The position numbers were made by a program, and so were the translations under genes. This document shows positions 47,252 through 59,062 of a DNA stretch of 64,000 bases, piece after piece (the stretch's first letter is position 1; every line of letters begins with the position of its first letter). Under the pieces are notes generated by a model, which worked only from the letters and a program-made list of their open reading frames with translations, did no database searches and was not told the DNA's origin. Origin of the DNA: Mesocentrotus franciscanus (lineage: Eukaryota; Echinodermata; Echinoidea; Camarodonta; Strongylocentrotidae); NCBI GenBank assembly GCA_037976565.1, contig CP137670.1:15525216-15589215 (forward strand), in the 5' to 3' direction.

Positions 47252-47429
47252 TTAATTTATTTATACATTTATTTAGCTATTCAAACAACTTTTAAATGCA
47301 TTCATTTATAAAAATATTTATCTATTTATTTAATGAGTTTGTGTTCTTCATGCAGGGTAGTATTTTTAAAGTATAAAAACCTCTTTGACAGAGAGCTCTG
47401 TAATTAGTTTCATTATTTTTGTTTTCCAG

Positions 47430-47589
47430 GCTTTCCTATTTGAACTTTAACAGTGATGGACCACAACAAGGGGAAAGCGTAGGACCTGGACCCGACTGTG
47501 TGTCTGTAAATGCTCGGAGCGGCGAATGGACCAACGAATGTTGTTATACCCGCCGTCCTGCTATATGCTCTATGCCAGCAAACCAATAG
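47430..47589 (+). CDS. Exon 14: C-type lectin domain 2, last coding exon and stop
   Basis: Residues 767-819 and TAG at 47587-47589. Acceptor 'ttttccag', phase 2 in. Reads LSYLNFNSDGPQQGESVG, 'PDCVSV', 'GEWTNECCYTRRPAICSM', ending PANQ. It has the same CC doublet and lacks EPN/QPD as in module 1. The protein ends eight residues after the last lectin Cys, so nothing anchors it to a membrane. Confidence 0.85.
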
Positions 47590-47822
47590 CGTCCCTCAGT
47601 GAGCTATATTAGGTACTTTCATTTTCATCTGTTTAACTATGTTTTCCCGACCTGCTGTATACTCTTCGAAAGCATGGAGCAATATAAGGTAGTTTTGTTT
47701 TCATTTGTATAATCATCTTTTCCAAACCTGCTGTATGTTCTATGAAAGCAAACATATAGTGTCTCGTATAGAACACTTTTAGGTACTTGCATTTTTATTC
47801 AGTTAATCATCTTTTACCAATT
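47557..47822 (+). repeat. Three tandem copies of the gene's 3' end
   Basis: 'cctgctatatgctctatgcc' (47557, in exon 14) recurs as 'cctgctgtatactcttcg' (47651) and 'cctgctgtatgttctatgaa' (47727), each followed by 'aatatwag/ttaggtac' and 'catctttt' sequences. The unit (76-94 bp) spans the last codons, the stop and the start of the 3' UTR. Confidence 0.6.
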
Positions 47823-48836
47823 TTACAGTGTTTGGGAGGTAAAACCCTAATGTTTACTCCCTAAAAGCACTGCGGTATCCGCCAGGGAAACTATCATTAG
47901 TTCAATCTAGGCTCATGTGACTGTCTTGCAAACGTGATGAGGAACAAAGCTTTCAAGAGAATTCAAATGTTAAGCTAAAGTGTTTAAATATAGCTGAAGA
48001 ATTAATGGGAAAATATTTTAGCATCTACAAAGCACGTCACCATTTTGTTTAGACATGTTTATATTTATCTCTGCATGGCTTGGCTCTACACAAAATAATT
48101 GGCATTATTTAAAAAAATATTAATAATGAATGCACATAGACAGGAATACAGAAACTACCCAAACAGGCAGTCAATATTAATCAATCCTACATATATTTCG
48201 TGATATCCGAATATTTATTCCTGCCATACGGACTATCCTAACTCCTTGATATTATGACTTGCTAACAGTTAGCACATATTAAAAGTCACCCCAAACTCAA
48301 TTCAATTCAATTCAATTCAATTCAAATATCCACAGATCTTTTACACATAGAGAAGTCCAACGCTCTGCACCTGTGTACAAAAGAATGTACCATCGGTGCA
48401 TAAATGAATGATAATTACTTAACTTTCAATCTTTCATGAGCATGTATCCAGTATTCGTCTCGCTTGGTTTTACAATTTTGGACAAATTACCTTCATGTGC
48501 TCATGCACATATTGTATTTACGAACCGGCCTATTTGTGATACCGCTCAAAGGTAGATTCTTATAACGTGCATTGCTCCTACATTGTTCTATCATTAACCC
48601 TTTTGTGCGTTAAGTGTGCAAAATTGCATATTTGTACAATTAAACTGAACAATCGTAATAATTAGTTTTCTCCTTCCCCTTTGTACTAGAGAAACTAAAT
48701 AATAGCTACAGTTTTTAAGTAACATCTATAAAATGATTTCCAGTATCAATACTGCAATGAGGAAAGCAGAATTTAAAGTAAATGTCAAAAGAACAATTAT
48801 CATTATCCCTTCAGAATTAATTCAACGCATAAAGAG
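47823..48836. other. Downstream of the gene
   Basis: Presumed 3' UTR and flank. I noticed no AATAAA close to the stop. A short (ATTCA)n run is at about 48299-48325. Otherwise nothing recognised. Confidence 0.4.
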
Positions 48837-49575
48837 TTAAAGGGACTTGGTAACATTGTTCAGATGAGAGAAAATGGTACTAAGGTAGTGACCTCAATGC
48901 TAGATGTACAATTAAAAATAATCTGAAAGTTAAAGTGAAAACAGACCATTAATAAAGGAACCAACACCTTCATACTAAGTTACCTTTATTGTAAAGTTTA
49001 AACGATTTGAATAAGATTAGTGAAAAATTGAACAAAATCAGGCAAGGTATACGGAAGTTAAAGCTAAAGAAATAACTTGTCACCAGAGGGCGATATTTAA
49101 TTTGATGACATCATTTGTGGACAGCTCTCCATGCCTTCTGATCATGGAATTTCATGTTTTCCTTCTTTCTTGTGATTGAGATAATCTACTCCCCTGAAAA
49201 CAAGATATAGAATGCAAAATGATATTCTACTTCACATTTTATGAAGTCGGATATTGAACACAAATGAATGCAGAGAAAATGAAAGAATTGTGAAATTCCA
49301 TGATCAGAAGGCATGGAGAGTTGTCCACAAATGATGTCATCAAATCAAATATCGCCCTCTGGTGACAAGTTATTTCTTTAGCTTTAACTTCCTTATACTT
49401 TGCCTGATCTTGTTCAATTTTTCACTAATCTTATTCAAATAATAATAATAATAATAGTTCGTCTTATATAGCGCATTTCAGGACCGCAGGCCCTCTCAAT
49501 GCGCTTTACAGATATATAAATTGTTTAAACTTTACAATAAAGGTAACTTAGGATGAAGGTTTTGGTTCCCTTTAA
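48837..49575. mobile_element. TTAA-flanked foldback MITE, third family, with an internal insertion
   Basis: Starts TTAAAGGGACTTGG, ends GGTTCCCTTTAA. Long inverted arms: 'ggacagctctccatgccttc' and 'tgatcatggaattt' on the left against 'aattccatgatcagaaggca' on the right. The right arm is split at 49438-49530 by an (AAT)n-led 'gtcttatatagcgcatttca' SINE-like segment, after which the arm continues with 'tgtttaaactttacaataaa'. Confidence 0.65.
49438..49530 (+). mobile_element. SINE-like 'atatagcgcatttca' segment inside the MITE arm
   Basis: Begins with (aat)n, then 'gtcttatatagcgcatttca', 'ggccctctcaatgcgcttta'. The same motif pair flanks the foldback MITE in the 2.14-kb units. Confidence 0.6.
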
Positions 49576-49686
49576 TGATAAAAATTGGGAAAAACTGATC
49601 TGATCGATTCCTAAATTCTCCTAACTATATTATTATAATTTAATTTAATTTTGATTTTATTTTATTTACCAACATCAATACATATT

Positions 49687-51018
49687 ATTATTATTATTAT
49701 TACTTATACCGCGCTGTTCCCATAAGGCCCAAAGTGCTTACATTGAATGAAAATGAAAATTACATAAATACATATAATAAGAAAAACATTATAACTTATA
49801 ACTACAAACTGCAAAAAAGATTTTTTTAAGGCCTTTCTGAAGGTAATAACTGATGGAGACTGTCTAATTCTAAGTGGTAAATCATTCCAGTATTTTGAAG
49901 CAGAAACAGTAAAAGTCCTATCCCCGGCTAATGTGCGGGTAACTGAATATGTGAGACGGAGAGGATCACTGGCTGACCTCAACGCCCTGGCAGGTGTATA
50001 TAAATTCAAACATGTATCTAAATATTGTGGAGTTTCATTATTGAGTATTTTGAATACAAACAGGAGTAATTTAAAAATTATTCTTTGTTTCAAAGGAAGC
50101 CAGTGTAATGATCTCAAAAGTGGTCGAGATGGATGGTCCCTAGAAACCTGAAATATCAATCGGGCTGCCCAATTTTGTAGCCGTTGCACACGATCCAATT
50201 TAGTCGAAGGAATGGTAGAGAGAAGCCCATTACAATAATCAATACGGGATAGAACTAAAGAACGCACAGCATTATGGCAAGCAGACTGGTCAATAAACCT
50301 TCTGATTCTAGCAATATTCCTTAAATAAAACGTAGCCATACTACAGATGTGAGAAATATTGTGAGACATCGACATGCAAGAATCAAATACAACGCTAAGG
50401 TTTCTTATTGTTTTTGAAGGGCTAATGATTGTGCCACCAACATCCAACTGAACATCTGGAAGACTGCGCAGTTTGTGAGCTGAAGCAGCAACAAAAAATT
50501 CAGTCTTTGAATCGTTTAATTTTAACTTATTTACTACCATCCATTGCCTAATATCTGAAATACAACTTTGAAGTTTGATAAGAGCGCTATCAATAGCTAT
50601 CAAATACAACGCTAAGGTTTCTTATTGTTTTTGAAGGGCTAATGATTGTGCCACCAACATCCAACTGAACATCTGGAAGACTGCGCAGTTTGTGAGCTGA
50701 AGCAGCAACAAAAAATTCAGTCTTTGAATCGTTTAATTTTAACTTATTTACTACCATCCATTGCCTAATATCTGAAATACAACTTTGAAGTTTGATAAGA
50801 GCGCTATCAATAGCTCATGTAGTCTTAGGATCAAAGAAAACATATAACTGTATGTCATCAGCATAAAGATGATAATTAATACTATGATGCCGGACGATAT
50901 CTCCAATAGGAAGAGTATAGATTGAGTATCCTATGGGTCCTACATACATTTCATAAAATAATTTTACATACACAAGAAGAGAAACTATTGGTTGGTAAAA
51001 GGGGCCAGATAATAGCAC
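49687..51018 (-). pseudogene. 5'-truncated CR1-like LINE with a 217-bp tandem duplication
   Basis: Minus-strand frames give 'INYHLYADDIQLYVFFDP' (the YADD catalytic motif) at 50815-51018, then in another frame, at 49704-50609, 'WMVVNKLKLNDSKTEF', 'LVLSRIDYCNGLLSTIP', 'LHWLPLKQRIIFKL' and 'YWNDLPLRIRQSPSVITF', the standard C-terminal half of CR1-type ORF2. 50382-50598 and 50599-50815 are direct copies; 217 is not a multiple of 3, so the frame is broken. An (ATT)n tail marks the 3' end at 49684-49703. Confidence 0.85.
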
Positions 51019-51224
51019 ATGTACTAGTCGAGCCTAACCCATTAAACAGCTAAACAAAGTATTTTGGTACAAATCAGTTTAGAAAACGTAACAAAACTAA
51101 ATATAATGAATTTACTATTACAATCGATAGTTTAAAACCAAGAATACTCAACAATGTCTTACAATATACAAACTAATAATGTACAATATAAATTGTGTAC
51201 ATATGCAAATTATTTAACTTGATA

Positions 51225-52993
51225 TTTCATTCATGACTTATTCAACAAATGACTTGTAACAGAATTCCGAAACCTATTTCTAGACCTTGTCAATCTGACA
51301 TCAATAGGTAATCTATTCCAAAATTCACTGCCCATAAAAGACAATGAAAATTGACCTTGTGTCGTTCTTAGTTTTGGAAGACGTAATTGTCCACCTTCTT
51401 TTTGTCTTGTGGAGTAGCTATGTTCTATAATGTCACAGTACTCTATCAATAGAAATGGATAAATCATGTAAATTATACACATTTAGGATTCGCAATCTTT
51501 TAAATAATGGATCTGAAGGAGTTCTCCATTCACTAAATGTTATAGCACGAACTTGAATTTGAATATAATATACTTCTTAGGCTAGTCTTATAAGTCCTTG
51601 ATCCCCACACCTCTATTCCGTAAGAAATGTGTGGTTGTATAAATGCTTTATATAATAATATCAGAGTACGACTAGGAACAAAATGTCACAATCTAAATAG
51701 CACTCCAACTTTCTTTCTAATACACTGATTTACAAAACGAATATGACTATTCCAAGACAAATGTCTATCAATGTGAACCCCAACAAAATTGGCAACATCA
51801 ACCTCTTTAATTTCCTCGCCAGCGATGTTCAGCTTACCATTCATAACTATTTTTTTCCTCCTACTACTTATTAACATGAAATTCGTTTTCATTGAATTAA
51901 TTGTAAGTTTGTTAGCAATGCACCACTTATATATCTTCTGTATGTTGTTATTCACTTCATTTACATCAATATCACCCTGGTCAGCAGGAAAAGTATGAAA
52001 TAGGTTGGAATCATCGGCAAACAGCCGAAAATTGAAATAATCAGTAACATTTGGCAAATCATTTATATAGCTTAAAAACAGAGTTGGCCCTAATACTGAT
52101 CCTTGTGGAACACCACATCTTATCTTTTTCCTTTCTGATAACGTTTGACCACACTGAACAAACTGAAATCGGTTACTGAGATAATCCTTAACCCATTCTA
52201 GAGGTAACCCTCGAATGCCATAACTAGATAGTTTACCTAGTAATATATTATGATTAATTGTGTCGAATGCTTTTTTAAAATCGATGAACATACCCAGAGT
52301 TACTTTTCCCTGATCTATAGATTTCAAAGTTGAATTGATCAAGTTGATCAATGACAATTTAGTGCTATATTTCTTTCGGAATCCATATTGATCGTAATAG
52401 AATATATCATTTTTCCAGAAATTGTATTAATCTGATATTTATCAGTTTTTCTAAAACTTTACCTATGACAGGTAGAACCGATATTGGTCTATAGTTATCT
52501 GGATCTTCTCTTGGCCCTTTTTTGTGTAGGGGAGTAACCTTTGCAATCTTTATTTCATCTGGAACCTTGCCAGTTTCTAATGACAAGTTAAATATATATG
52601 CCAGTGGATGTGGAATATATGGAGCACTATCTTTAATTAATTGCACTGGAATATTATCGTGACCACAAGCCTTTTTGGTATCATGTAGCAAAACTTGACT
52701 CCTAACTTCAACTGCAGTTATTGGTTTCCAAAATAAAGATTGCTCTATATTCTGCCCCAAAAAATCACCATATGCTTTATCTGTATTCGGCAATTCATCT
52801 GCTAAATTCGGTCCAATATTTACAAAAAAGTTCATTAAATTCATTCGCAATATCAGATTGAGATGTAAGTTACATATTTTCTCCATGAACCTTCTTAATA
52901 AGTCCGTCCACTTCAGCGCTTCTCGGTGATCTGTTTTTTTTTCAGCTAACAATTCATTGATAATGGCCCATGTTTTATTTGTGTCCTTCATAT
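51225..52993 (-). pseudogene. 5'-truncated Jockey/CR1-like LINE reverse transcriptase, frameshifted
   Basis: Three minus-strand blocks in order: 52407-52991 ('KVTPLHKKGPREDPDNYRPI', 'SVLPVIGKVLEKL'), 51686-52357 ('GMFIDFKKAFDTINHNILL', 'GVPQGSVLGPTLFLSYIND', 'FRLFADDSNLFHT') and 51231-51482 ('LSFMGSEFWNRLPIDVRL'). These are the conserved reverse-transcriptase motifs with an FADD active site. The blocks lie in different frames, so it cannot make one protein. No endonuclease domain is present. Confidence 0.9.
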
Positions 52994-55909
52994 TATTTTA
53001 GGTGAATATAGATCGTCACGCAAAACAATGAATTGGATCTATATACCCTTCCAAACATTTAAGCGTTGAAAGATTATTAAAAGCCTATTTATGTCTTATT
53101 TTCATGGAAAACGGTTGGGAAAAAGGTTAGGAGAATTTACTGTTAGAGAGGGTAACACATTGACGCCTTCAAAGAAAACAATAAATATCTCTGTAGTTTA
53201 ATAATTTTTTCAGGATTCGTTGCATGTTATAGAGGATTAGAACAGTAGAAGGAATATAATAAGTAACATTTCATTAAAAAATTACGCAGTTCTTTCATCA
53301 ATCTTCAACAATGTTAAGAAAAATAGTAATGGATGGCTCACAAATATTTATTACATTCAGTATCCTACTCTATTCTAACCAAAGTGTTTTTTTTCTTTTT
53401 CAGCTGACATTTGACACACTTGGCTTACTTTAGTGTGCAGACCTGACTCTTTTCTATGACCTTTAAACTCTTCTCACCTTTGACACCTATACGGAAATGG
53501 CCCTTCTCAACCTCAACGCAGGAACGGGAAAAGCTGTCCACAAGTGACCTATGACCTATCAACTCTCCTCACCTTATATATACAAACGGAAGTGATTCTT
53601 TTCAAAATAGACACATAAATTGAAATCTCTGTTCGCAAAGGGCATGGTGTTCATATTGGAATGATAATACAAACATCTTCAAATATCTGTCATTAGTTTT
53701 AGTTCACCTGTCGCCATTTTGAAAAAAAACTATCGCCTTAAAGTATACTTTACTGTCATTATGTAGTTATGTAGGTATTAATGCTGATTAAACTTCAATT
53801 ATACTTCAACAATGAATCAATTAAGTTGGCATCCAAGCTGCTCATGTTATTTGAAGGTTTGCTGAGGTCTGTGAACGTTGCATAGTTATCAGCATTAGCA
53901 TTTTCTACTGGAACTCTGTCCAATTTTTGTGCAATATACAAACTATTAAACTGTAAAATGTAGATTCAAACTGGTTAACATTGTGTATGAGATAAACTTA
54001 ACATTTAAAGCAATCTATACATCCGTTATTTAAATTGAACTGAATGTGGGTGAATTTTTCTTTTCTTTTAAACAAACTGTCTATGTGAAGGAATTTGTAT
54101 CTGCTATCTATACCTATAAGCACACAGTCATTATAATGTGTTAATTGGTGGAAAAATCTTCAATCTCCTTTTAAATATTTAAATATTTCTCATATACTAA
54201 AATATTTCAATACGTAAACTGTCATGAACATGTATATGATCATTATGATAGTGAGTACGTCAGAAACAAATGACATCTTTTCCATTTTCCTTCCTTTCCA
54301 TGATTGAAGTATTTACTCCATTAATTCAAATGTCACGCAATGATGAGTTGGTACTTGATGCCAACTCTAATGAAGAAAAAATTAAAATTACTCAAGAGCT
54401 TTTAAGTTTATTGGATAGAGCAACAGTTCTTGCATGAAATTTGGACGTATCTTGGCTGGTCCGGAATGTGCATATTCCATTGGAGTTGTTGCTCCGAAAT
54501 TAAAATCTCAACCATTTCATTAATTTTAATAACAATCGTTCAGCACCGACGAAAATCAGAGGAATAATCTGTTTATATTAAAGGCATTAACATGATCTTA
54601 ATCGGAAACTATGATATCATTATTAAAAACTGTTCAAAAGTATGCTGCTAAAATCATCAAGATTTTGAAGCAATACTATCACTGCTTTAAAACCTCGAAC
54701 TCATTCAAGCAACGGACTAGACCGAGGGAAAAAATTAGTGTTTGGCGCTAGTGTGATCACCACGCCATTGTTTAGCTCAAAATAGTTTAGAACCAGCAAC
54801 CTTGACAACGTGGCCAACATGGCGTCTCACATCGGTACTATATTTAGTGCCACCCGTTGTGTTTGCCGTCACAATGAATTTAAACAGCATTAATCTTGCC
54901 TCTTTGCCATAGTGAAGAGTGGCAGAAATGTTCAATTTAAACCGTCGGAAAGGAGATCACGACCAGAGTTGAAAGGCTGTAACACATTTTCTACTTTAAG
55001 AGAAGACAGTCATAAATAACTTGAAATTTACCATTATAAAACATATTTGGCATGTGGATTTTTCAATGTGGTATGTGCAATAAACTTAATTCTTGATGTT
55101 ACAAAAATATCATGGTTCTGCTTTTCATTGAAGTTTCATCTTCAGTATTCATGTTCTTTATAATCAAGGTTGATGTATAAAATTCACAATTCAATAGCAT
55201 CCGTTTTTATTGGATATCACTAATAGTACATACACTTACTTCCGATTTCAATAATGGCTCCTTCAAACATGTCTTGGGAAACTGCCGCATTTTTTCTCTT
55301 CAGACTATTGAAATTTCTTCTTTTTTTGTTGTTGCTTTGAAATGAAAAGCAAATTTGAGCAAAACAAAATAAGAAAGGTTCTAAGTGTACTCACTTTTTG
55401 GTTTTTATTATATGCAGAAATTTGAAGTGTATTACGCTTACGTAACAAGAAGATAATATATATTTTTGTTTAACGAAGAAAGCACTGCGGTTTATAATTA
55501 CCAGGACATACGGGAAAGGGTCTGGAATAGAGACGTACGGCCCAGTTTTGTGTGTCGCCAGTCAACTGGGCTATAGCTATAACCTATTTAATTAATTGAT
55601 AATGGATAATTTATTTATTCTTGTCCACAAATCTGGAAATATACTTTTCACAAGCAATGAGAGGCAATACAAGAAATCAAGACAAGAAAAATAAAGTACA
55701 ATAGAAACACACATTTACAAACAAACAACCGAACCAATATCGTCTGTTCACGTAACAAAAAGGGTGTAACTCTTCTCAAAATTGTTATTCCTCTTCTCAA
55801 ACTTATTTCCTCATTATAATATTATTCGCTACTACTGTATCTTCCTTTCCGTCAATTTCTTGTTCTATTCGTAATTATTATCGTCATGATAATTTAGTGT
55901 AGTTATATT
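52994..55909. other. Intergenic stretch, nothing recognised
   Basis: About 2.9 kb of AT-rich sequence with only short random-looking frames on either strand. No repeats of note. Confidence 0.4.
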
Positions 55910-56512
55910 TTAAAGGGATAGTTGAGTTCTTGTTTAAAACCGCAAATGCCTTCAAAGTGCATGGTTATTGCTTTTACTCTTATATAAGACATTTCCAGTG
56001 CCCTTTTAGAATCTAAAATTGCTATGAAGGTAATTTTAGACCCCAAAATGTGTGAATTTAGAATAAATACGATCATACCAATTCAGCTCCACTTTCAAAA
56101 AAATACGGTGACCGTTAATTTATTAAATAACTAATACCAATACACGGGCTGACTGGTTGTGCGTATTATAACCAACACGCGAAAAAGCTAATAAAAAGCC
56201 AATATTGGCATTGGCTGGAATTAAACGTATAACAAATAGCCAATACTGGCATTGGCTGGAATAAAACGTATAAGGCGCTATCTCGTTTTTCAACGGCTGG
56301 TTCAAAATTACCGAATATTTATGAGGCACCACAAATATTAGAAATTGTTATATTTATGGATATGTCAGCCGTCTCTGAACCGATTTTGATCAAACAAAGA
56401 TGATTTTGTCATTTAAATTGTATATTCTATCAAATTTGACACTCAGTTTTTCATTATCTGACAAAATATTTTGTGTAGCGCCCTCTGCAGCAAAACTCAA
56501 CTATCCCTTTAA
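55910..56512. mobile_element. TTAA-flanked MITE, second family, copy 2
   Basis: Begins TTAAAGGGATAGTTGAG and ends CTCAACTATCCCTTTAA, with TTAA at 55910-55913 and 56509-56512. Compared with 13994-14559 it has an internal partial duplication of 'agccaatattggcattggct' at about 56190-56260. Confidence 0.8.
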
Positions 56513-56629
56513 GGGGACTTGGTTTACAATAGAAAGGGAACAACATACGACTGGAAAATACTTTTAGGTAAACGGAAGAGGGTTATGGGGGAAGGAGAAT
56601 AGGACCGAGTTGGTATATATTTATGTGTG

Positions 56630-56720
56630 TGAAAGAGAGAAGGGGAGAGAGGGGAAGAGAGAAAGGAGAGAGGGGGAGAGTGAGATAGAAATAGTGATGA
56701 TGATGATGATGATGCAGGCC
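56630..56720 (+). repeat. (GA)n-rich and (ATG)n microsatellites
   Basis: 'gagagaaggggagagagggg' type purine tract, then 'atgatgatgatgatgatg' near 56697-56714. The frame running through it is not a gene. Confidence 0.7.
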
Positions 56721-57067
56721 TATATCTTTTTGGGGATCAGAAATTGTATATATCATTACGTAAATATCATCATTAATATTATTTTCATTTTCATTTTTTT
56801 TGGTATTATCATCATAATTAACAATATTTCTTATATTTATAAATGAATTATATATTCCAGAAGGCCTACTGTTGTTGTTATTATTATTTTCAAAACCATG
56901 GAATAGTTGAAGTGACTATCACTAAAAGCTTTAGCCGTGACCTACAATGTTGTTTTTCTTTTTGTGATTACATTACTGTATAATCATAAAACCCTTACCC
57001 TGCAAATTATCAAAATGGCGCCAATACGTTTAGACACATAGGCATATAGCAAACATTATAAAAACCT

Positions 57068-57102
57068 AGATGTACCCCCCCCCCCGCACACACACACACA
57101 CA
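57068..57102 (+). repeat. C-run and (CA)n microsatellite
   Basis: About twelve C followed by 'gcacacacacacacacaca'. Confidence 0.8.
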
Positions 57103-57159
57103 GAATAAACAAGAAAAAAACAAAAAAACAAAGCAAGGAAAATGGAAAACAATATTAGG

Positions 57160-58460
57160 CAATGGAAACTCTGGATTTGGGATATGTACACGTAGTCTAC
57201 TTAAGGCATGTGCAATATATGCAGTGGTTCATAATGATGTCGAATCAAGCTGCATGTAGTAAGCCTTTTTACCGTACCACTAACGCGTCACATCTGCTAA
57301 TTTTATTCCGCAGAGCGACTTGGTTAGAGACCACGCTCGAAACCGTACGAAGATTGTTGGCAATTCAATATTCTTGGAGGTACTAACTCTAAATTAGCCT
57401 TTGGACGTAGATCCAAGGATTTTGCATTAATATTTAGCTACAAACTAGAAGAACCAATGAAGTATTTTTTCAACACTCCCTTTTGGCAAATGCTCTCTCC
57501 CCACGTGTCATCTGAGCTAAAAGAGGTTATAACGAAAACAGATATTTGTATTGCCCAAAAACAAGCAGCCCTAGAATTGATAAATACGAAATGGAATAAT
57601 TATTTACACATTTATACAGATGGATCAAGATCACCGGAAAAAGACTCTGCTGCTGCGGCATTTCATGTCCCTTATTATGATGTTTCCCAATCTAAGAGAC
57701 TAGCTAATTCCACATCTTCTTATAGAGCAGAGATGGTTGCAATAGTACTTGCCCTAATATGGTTATTACAACTCCCAGGTCTCTACACCGGGGCAGTTAT
57801 CTTTTCCGACTCTTTGAGTTCACTCCAGGCCATAGAATCTCGTAAGGACGAATCTTTTATTCTTGAAATTCTAACCCTATGTAGTCAACTAAAATTCAAG
57901 GGCACCCAGGTCAATTTCGAGTGGATTCCCAGTCATTGTGGTCTACAACACAATGAGGTAACAGATAAGTTTGCTAAAGCAGGACTAAATAAAAACATAG
58001 AAATCAACAACGCACTTACTAGAGCAGAATCAAACTATGTTATAAAGAAATACTACATAGAGAAATGGCAAAAAAGATGGAATGAAACATCATCACCCCT
58101 ACGGAAACGCAAACTCTAGTATCAAAAACATTTGTTTGCTACTTGAACAACAGAACTAACGAATCCATTCTTCATCGCATAAGAATGGGGAACTTAGGGT
58201 TAAATGAAAATCTATTTGAGTTGAATCAACATGAGACCGGATATTGTTCGTACTGTGAGCACGAAAAAGAAACAGTAAAACATTTCTTATGCAAGTGCCC
58301 GCTCTTCCTTAAAGAGAGAGCCATGCTTATTACAGAATCTGGCATAGAAAACGAAAATGCAATCCCAATACTCCTGAATTCCAAAGATACTAATCACCAA
58401 CAGGCTCTGGTCAACTTCGTATCTAAAACTAAAAGGGTACACTTGTACCCCTACTAACCA
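57160..58460 (+). pseudogene. RNase H-bearing LINE fragment (I/Jockey-related clade)
   Basis: 57457-58119 encodes an RNase H domain: 'IYTDGSRSPEKDSAAA' (first Asp), 'SYRAEMVAIVLAL' (Glu), 'IFSDSLSSLQAIES' (second Asp), 'WIPSHCGLQHNEVTDKFAK' (His and last Asp). 58143-58457, in another frame, encodes the C-terminus with 'CSYCEHEKETVKHFLCKCP', a CCHC-like cluster. 57162-57386 preserves 'TTNASHLLI', typical of the region before RNase H. The reverse transcriptase is missing and at least one frameshift lies near 58110. All four catalytic positions are nevertheless intact. Confidence 0.85.
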
Positions 58461-58519
58461 CGTTGCACCGCACATAATTACTTGAGCCCAAGATGTTCGC
58501 TTTTTTATAGTGAGTAATG

Positions 58520-58590
58520 CATGAAGAAGAAGAAGAGGGAAGAAAGGGGGAAAAAAGAAGAAAAAAAAGAAGAGAAAAGTACTCAAGAAG
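58520..58590 (+). repeat. GAA-rich tail after the LINE
   Basis: 'gaagaagaagaagaggga' and following purine-rich DNA, possibly the 3' tail of the RNase H LINE. Confidence 0.5.
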
Positions 58591-59062
58591 AGAAAAGAGT
58601 ACAACCTATTTTAACCATTTGAATCTTCATGCATAATTATGTTCTGTTATTTACTGGTTTTCGGAAAAAAAATTTGAAGCCAAATGCGGTGGAGACGACT
58701 AGACTTATTGGTGGACGTCGGAGGGCCTAGGCTTAGCACCAGGCTGAGTTGAGAAACTTGTCACAACGTACCGTGTCCGGGTTGGTCCTTGGACGTCCTA
58801 TATAGCCGATGAGCCTTTTGCTTCAACAATAAATAAAATGTTTAACTTTTAAGAATCCAATTTATCCAAATCCATATACTAAAAAAAGTATATCTAATCT
58901 GAAAGGAAAAACAAAATCCTAACAGAAGAGGCGTAAATATTCACTCCTGAATGATAAACGCCTATAAACCAAAACAACAACAACAACAACAAAACGAACT
59001 GTCTTAGTATACCCTCTCACTCTGTCCGGGGGTGCTACCCTGTCGGTGCGTGAGGAATATGG

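Larger units (their letters stand above)
1399..47589 (+). other. Gene span: secreted CCP / C-type lectin mosaic protein, 14 coding exons
   Basis: This entry ties the exons together. Coding exons: 1399-1462, 6762-7004, 16401-16625, 19448-19648, 21593-21793, 23737-23937, 25880-26080, 28023-28223, 29466-29587, 34590-34753, 36288-36451, 41847-41992, 44835-45001, 47430-47589. All have AG acceptors and GT donors, all phases join, and the sum is 2460 nt (819 residues plus stop). Predicted order: signal peptide 1-21; Cys-rich domain 22-102; CCP 103-177; five CCPs 178-512; lectin domain 513-662; lectin domain 663-819. No transmembrane segment or GPI signal follows, so secretion is predicted. Role is inferred: extracellular glycan or pattern recognition, with CCPs as a spacer or protein-binding stalk. 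Untranslated ends are not defined. Confidence 0.8.
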
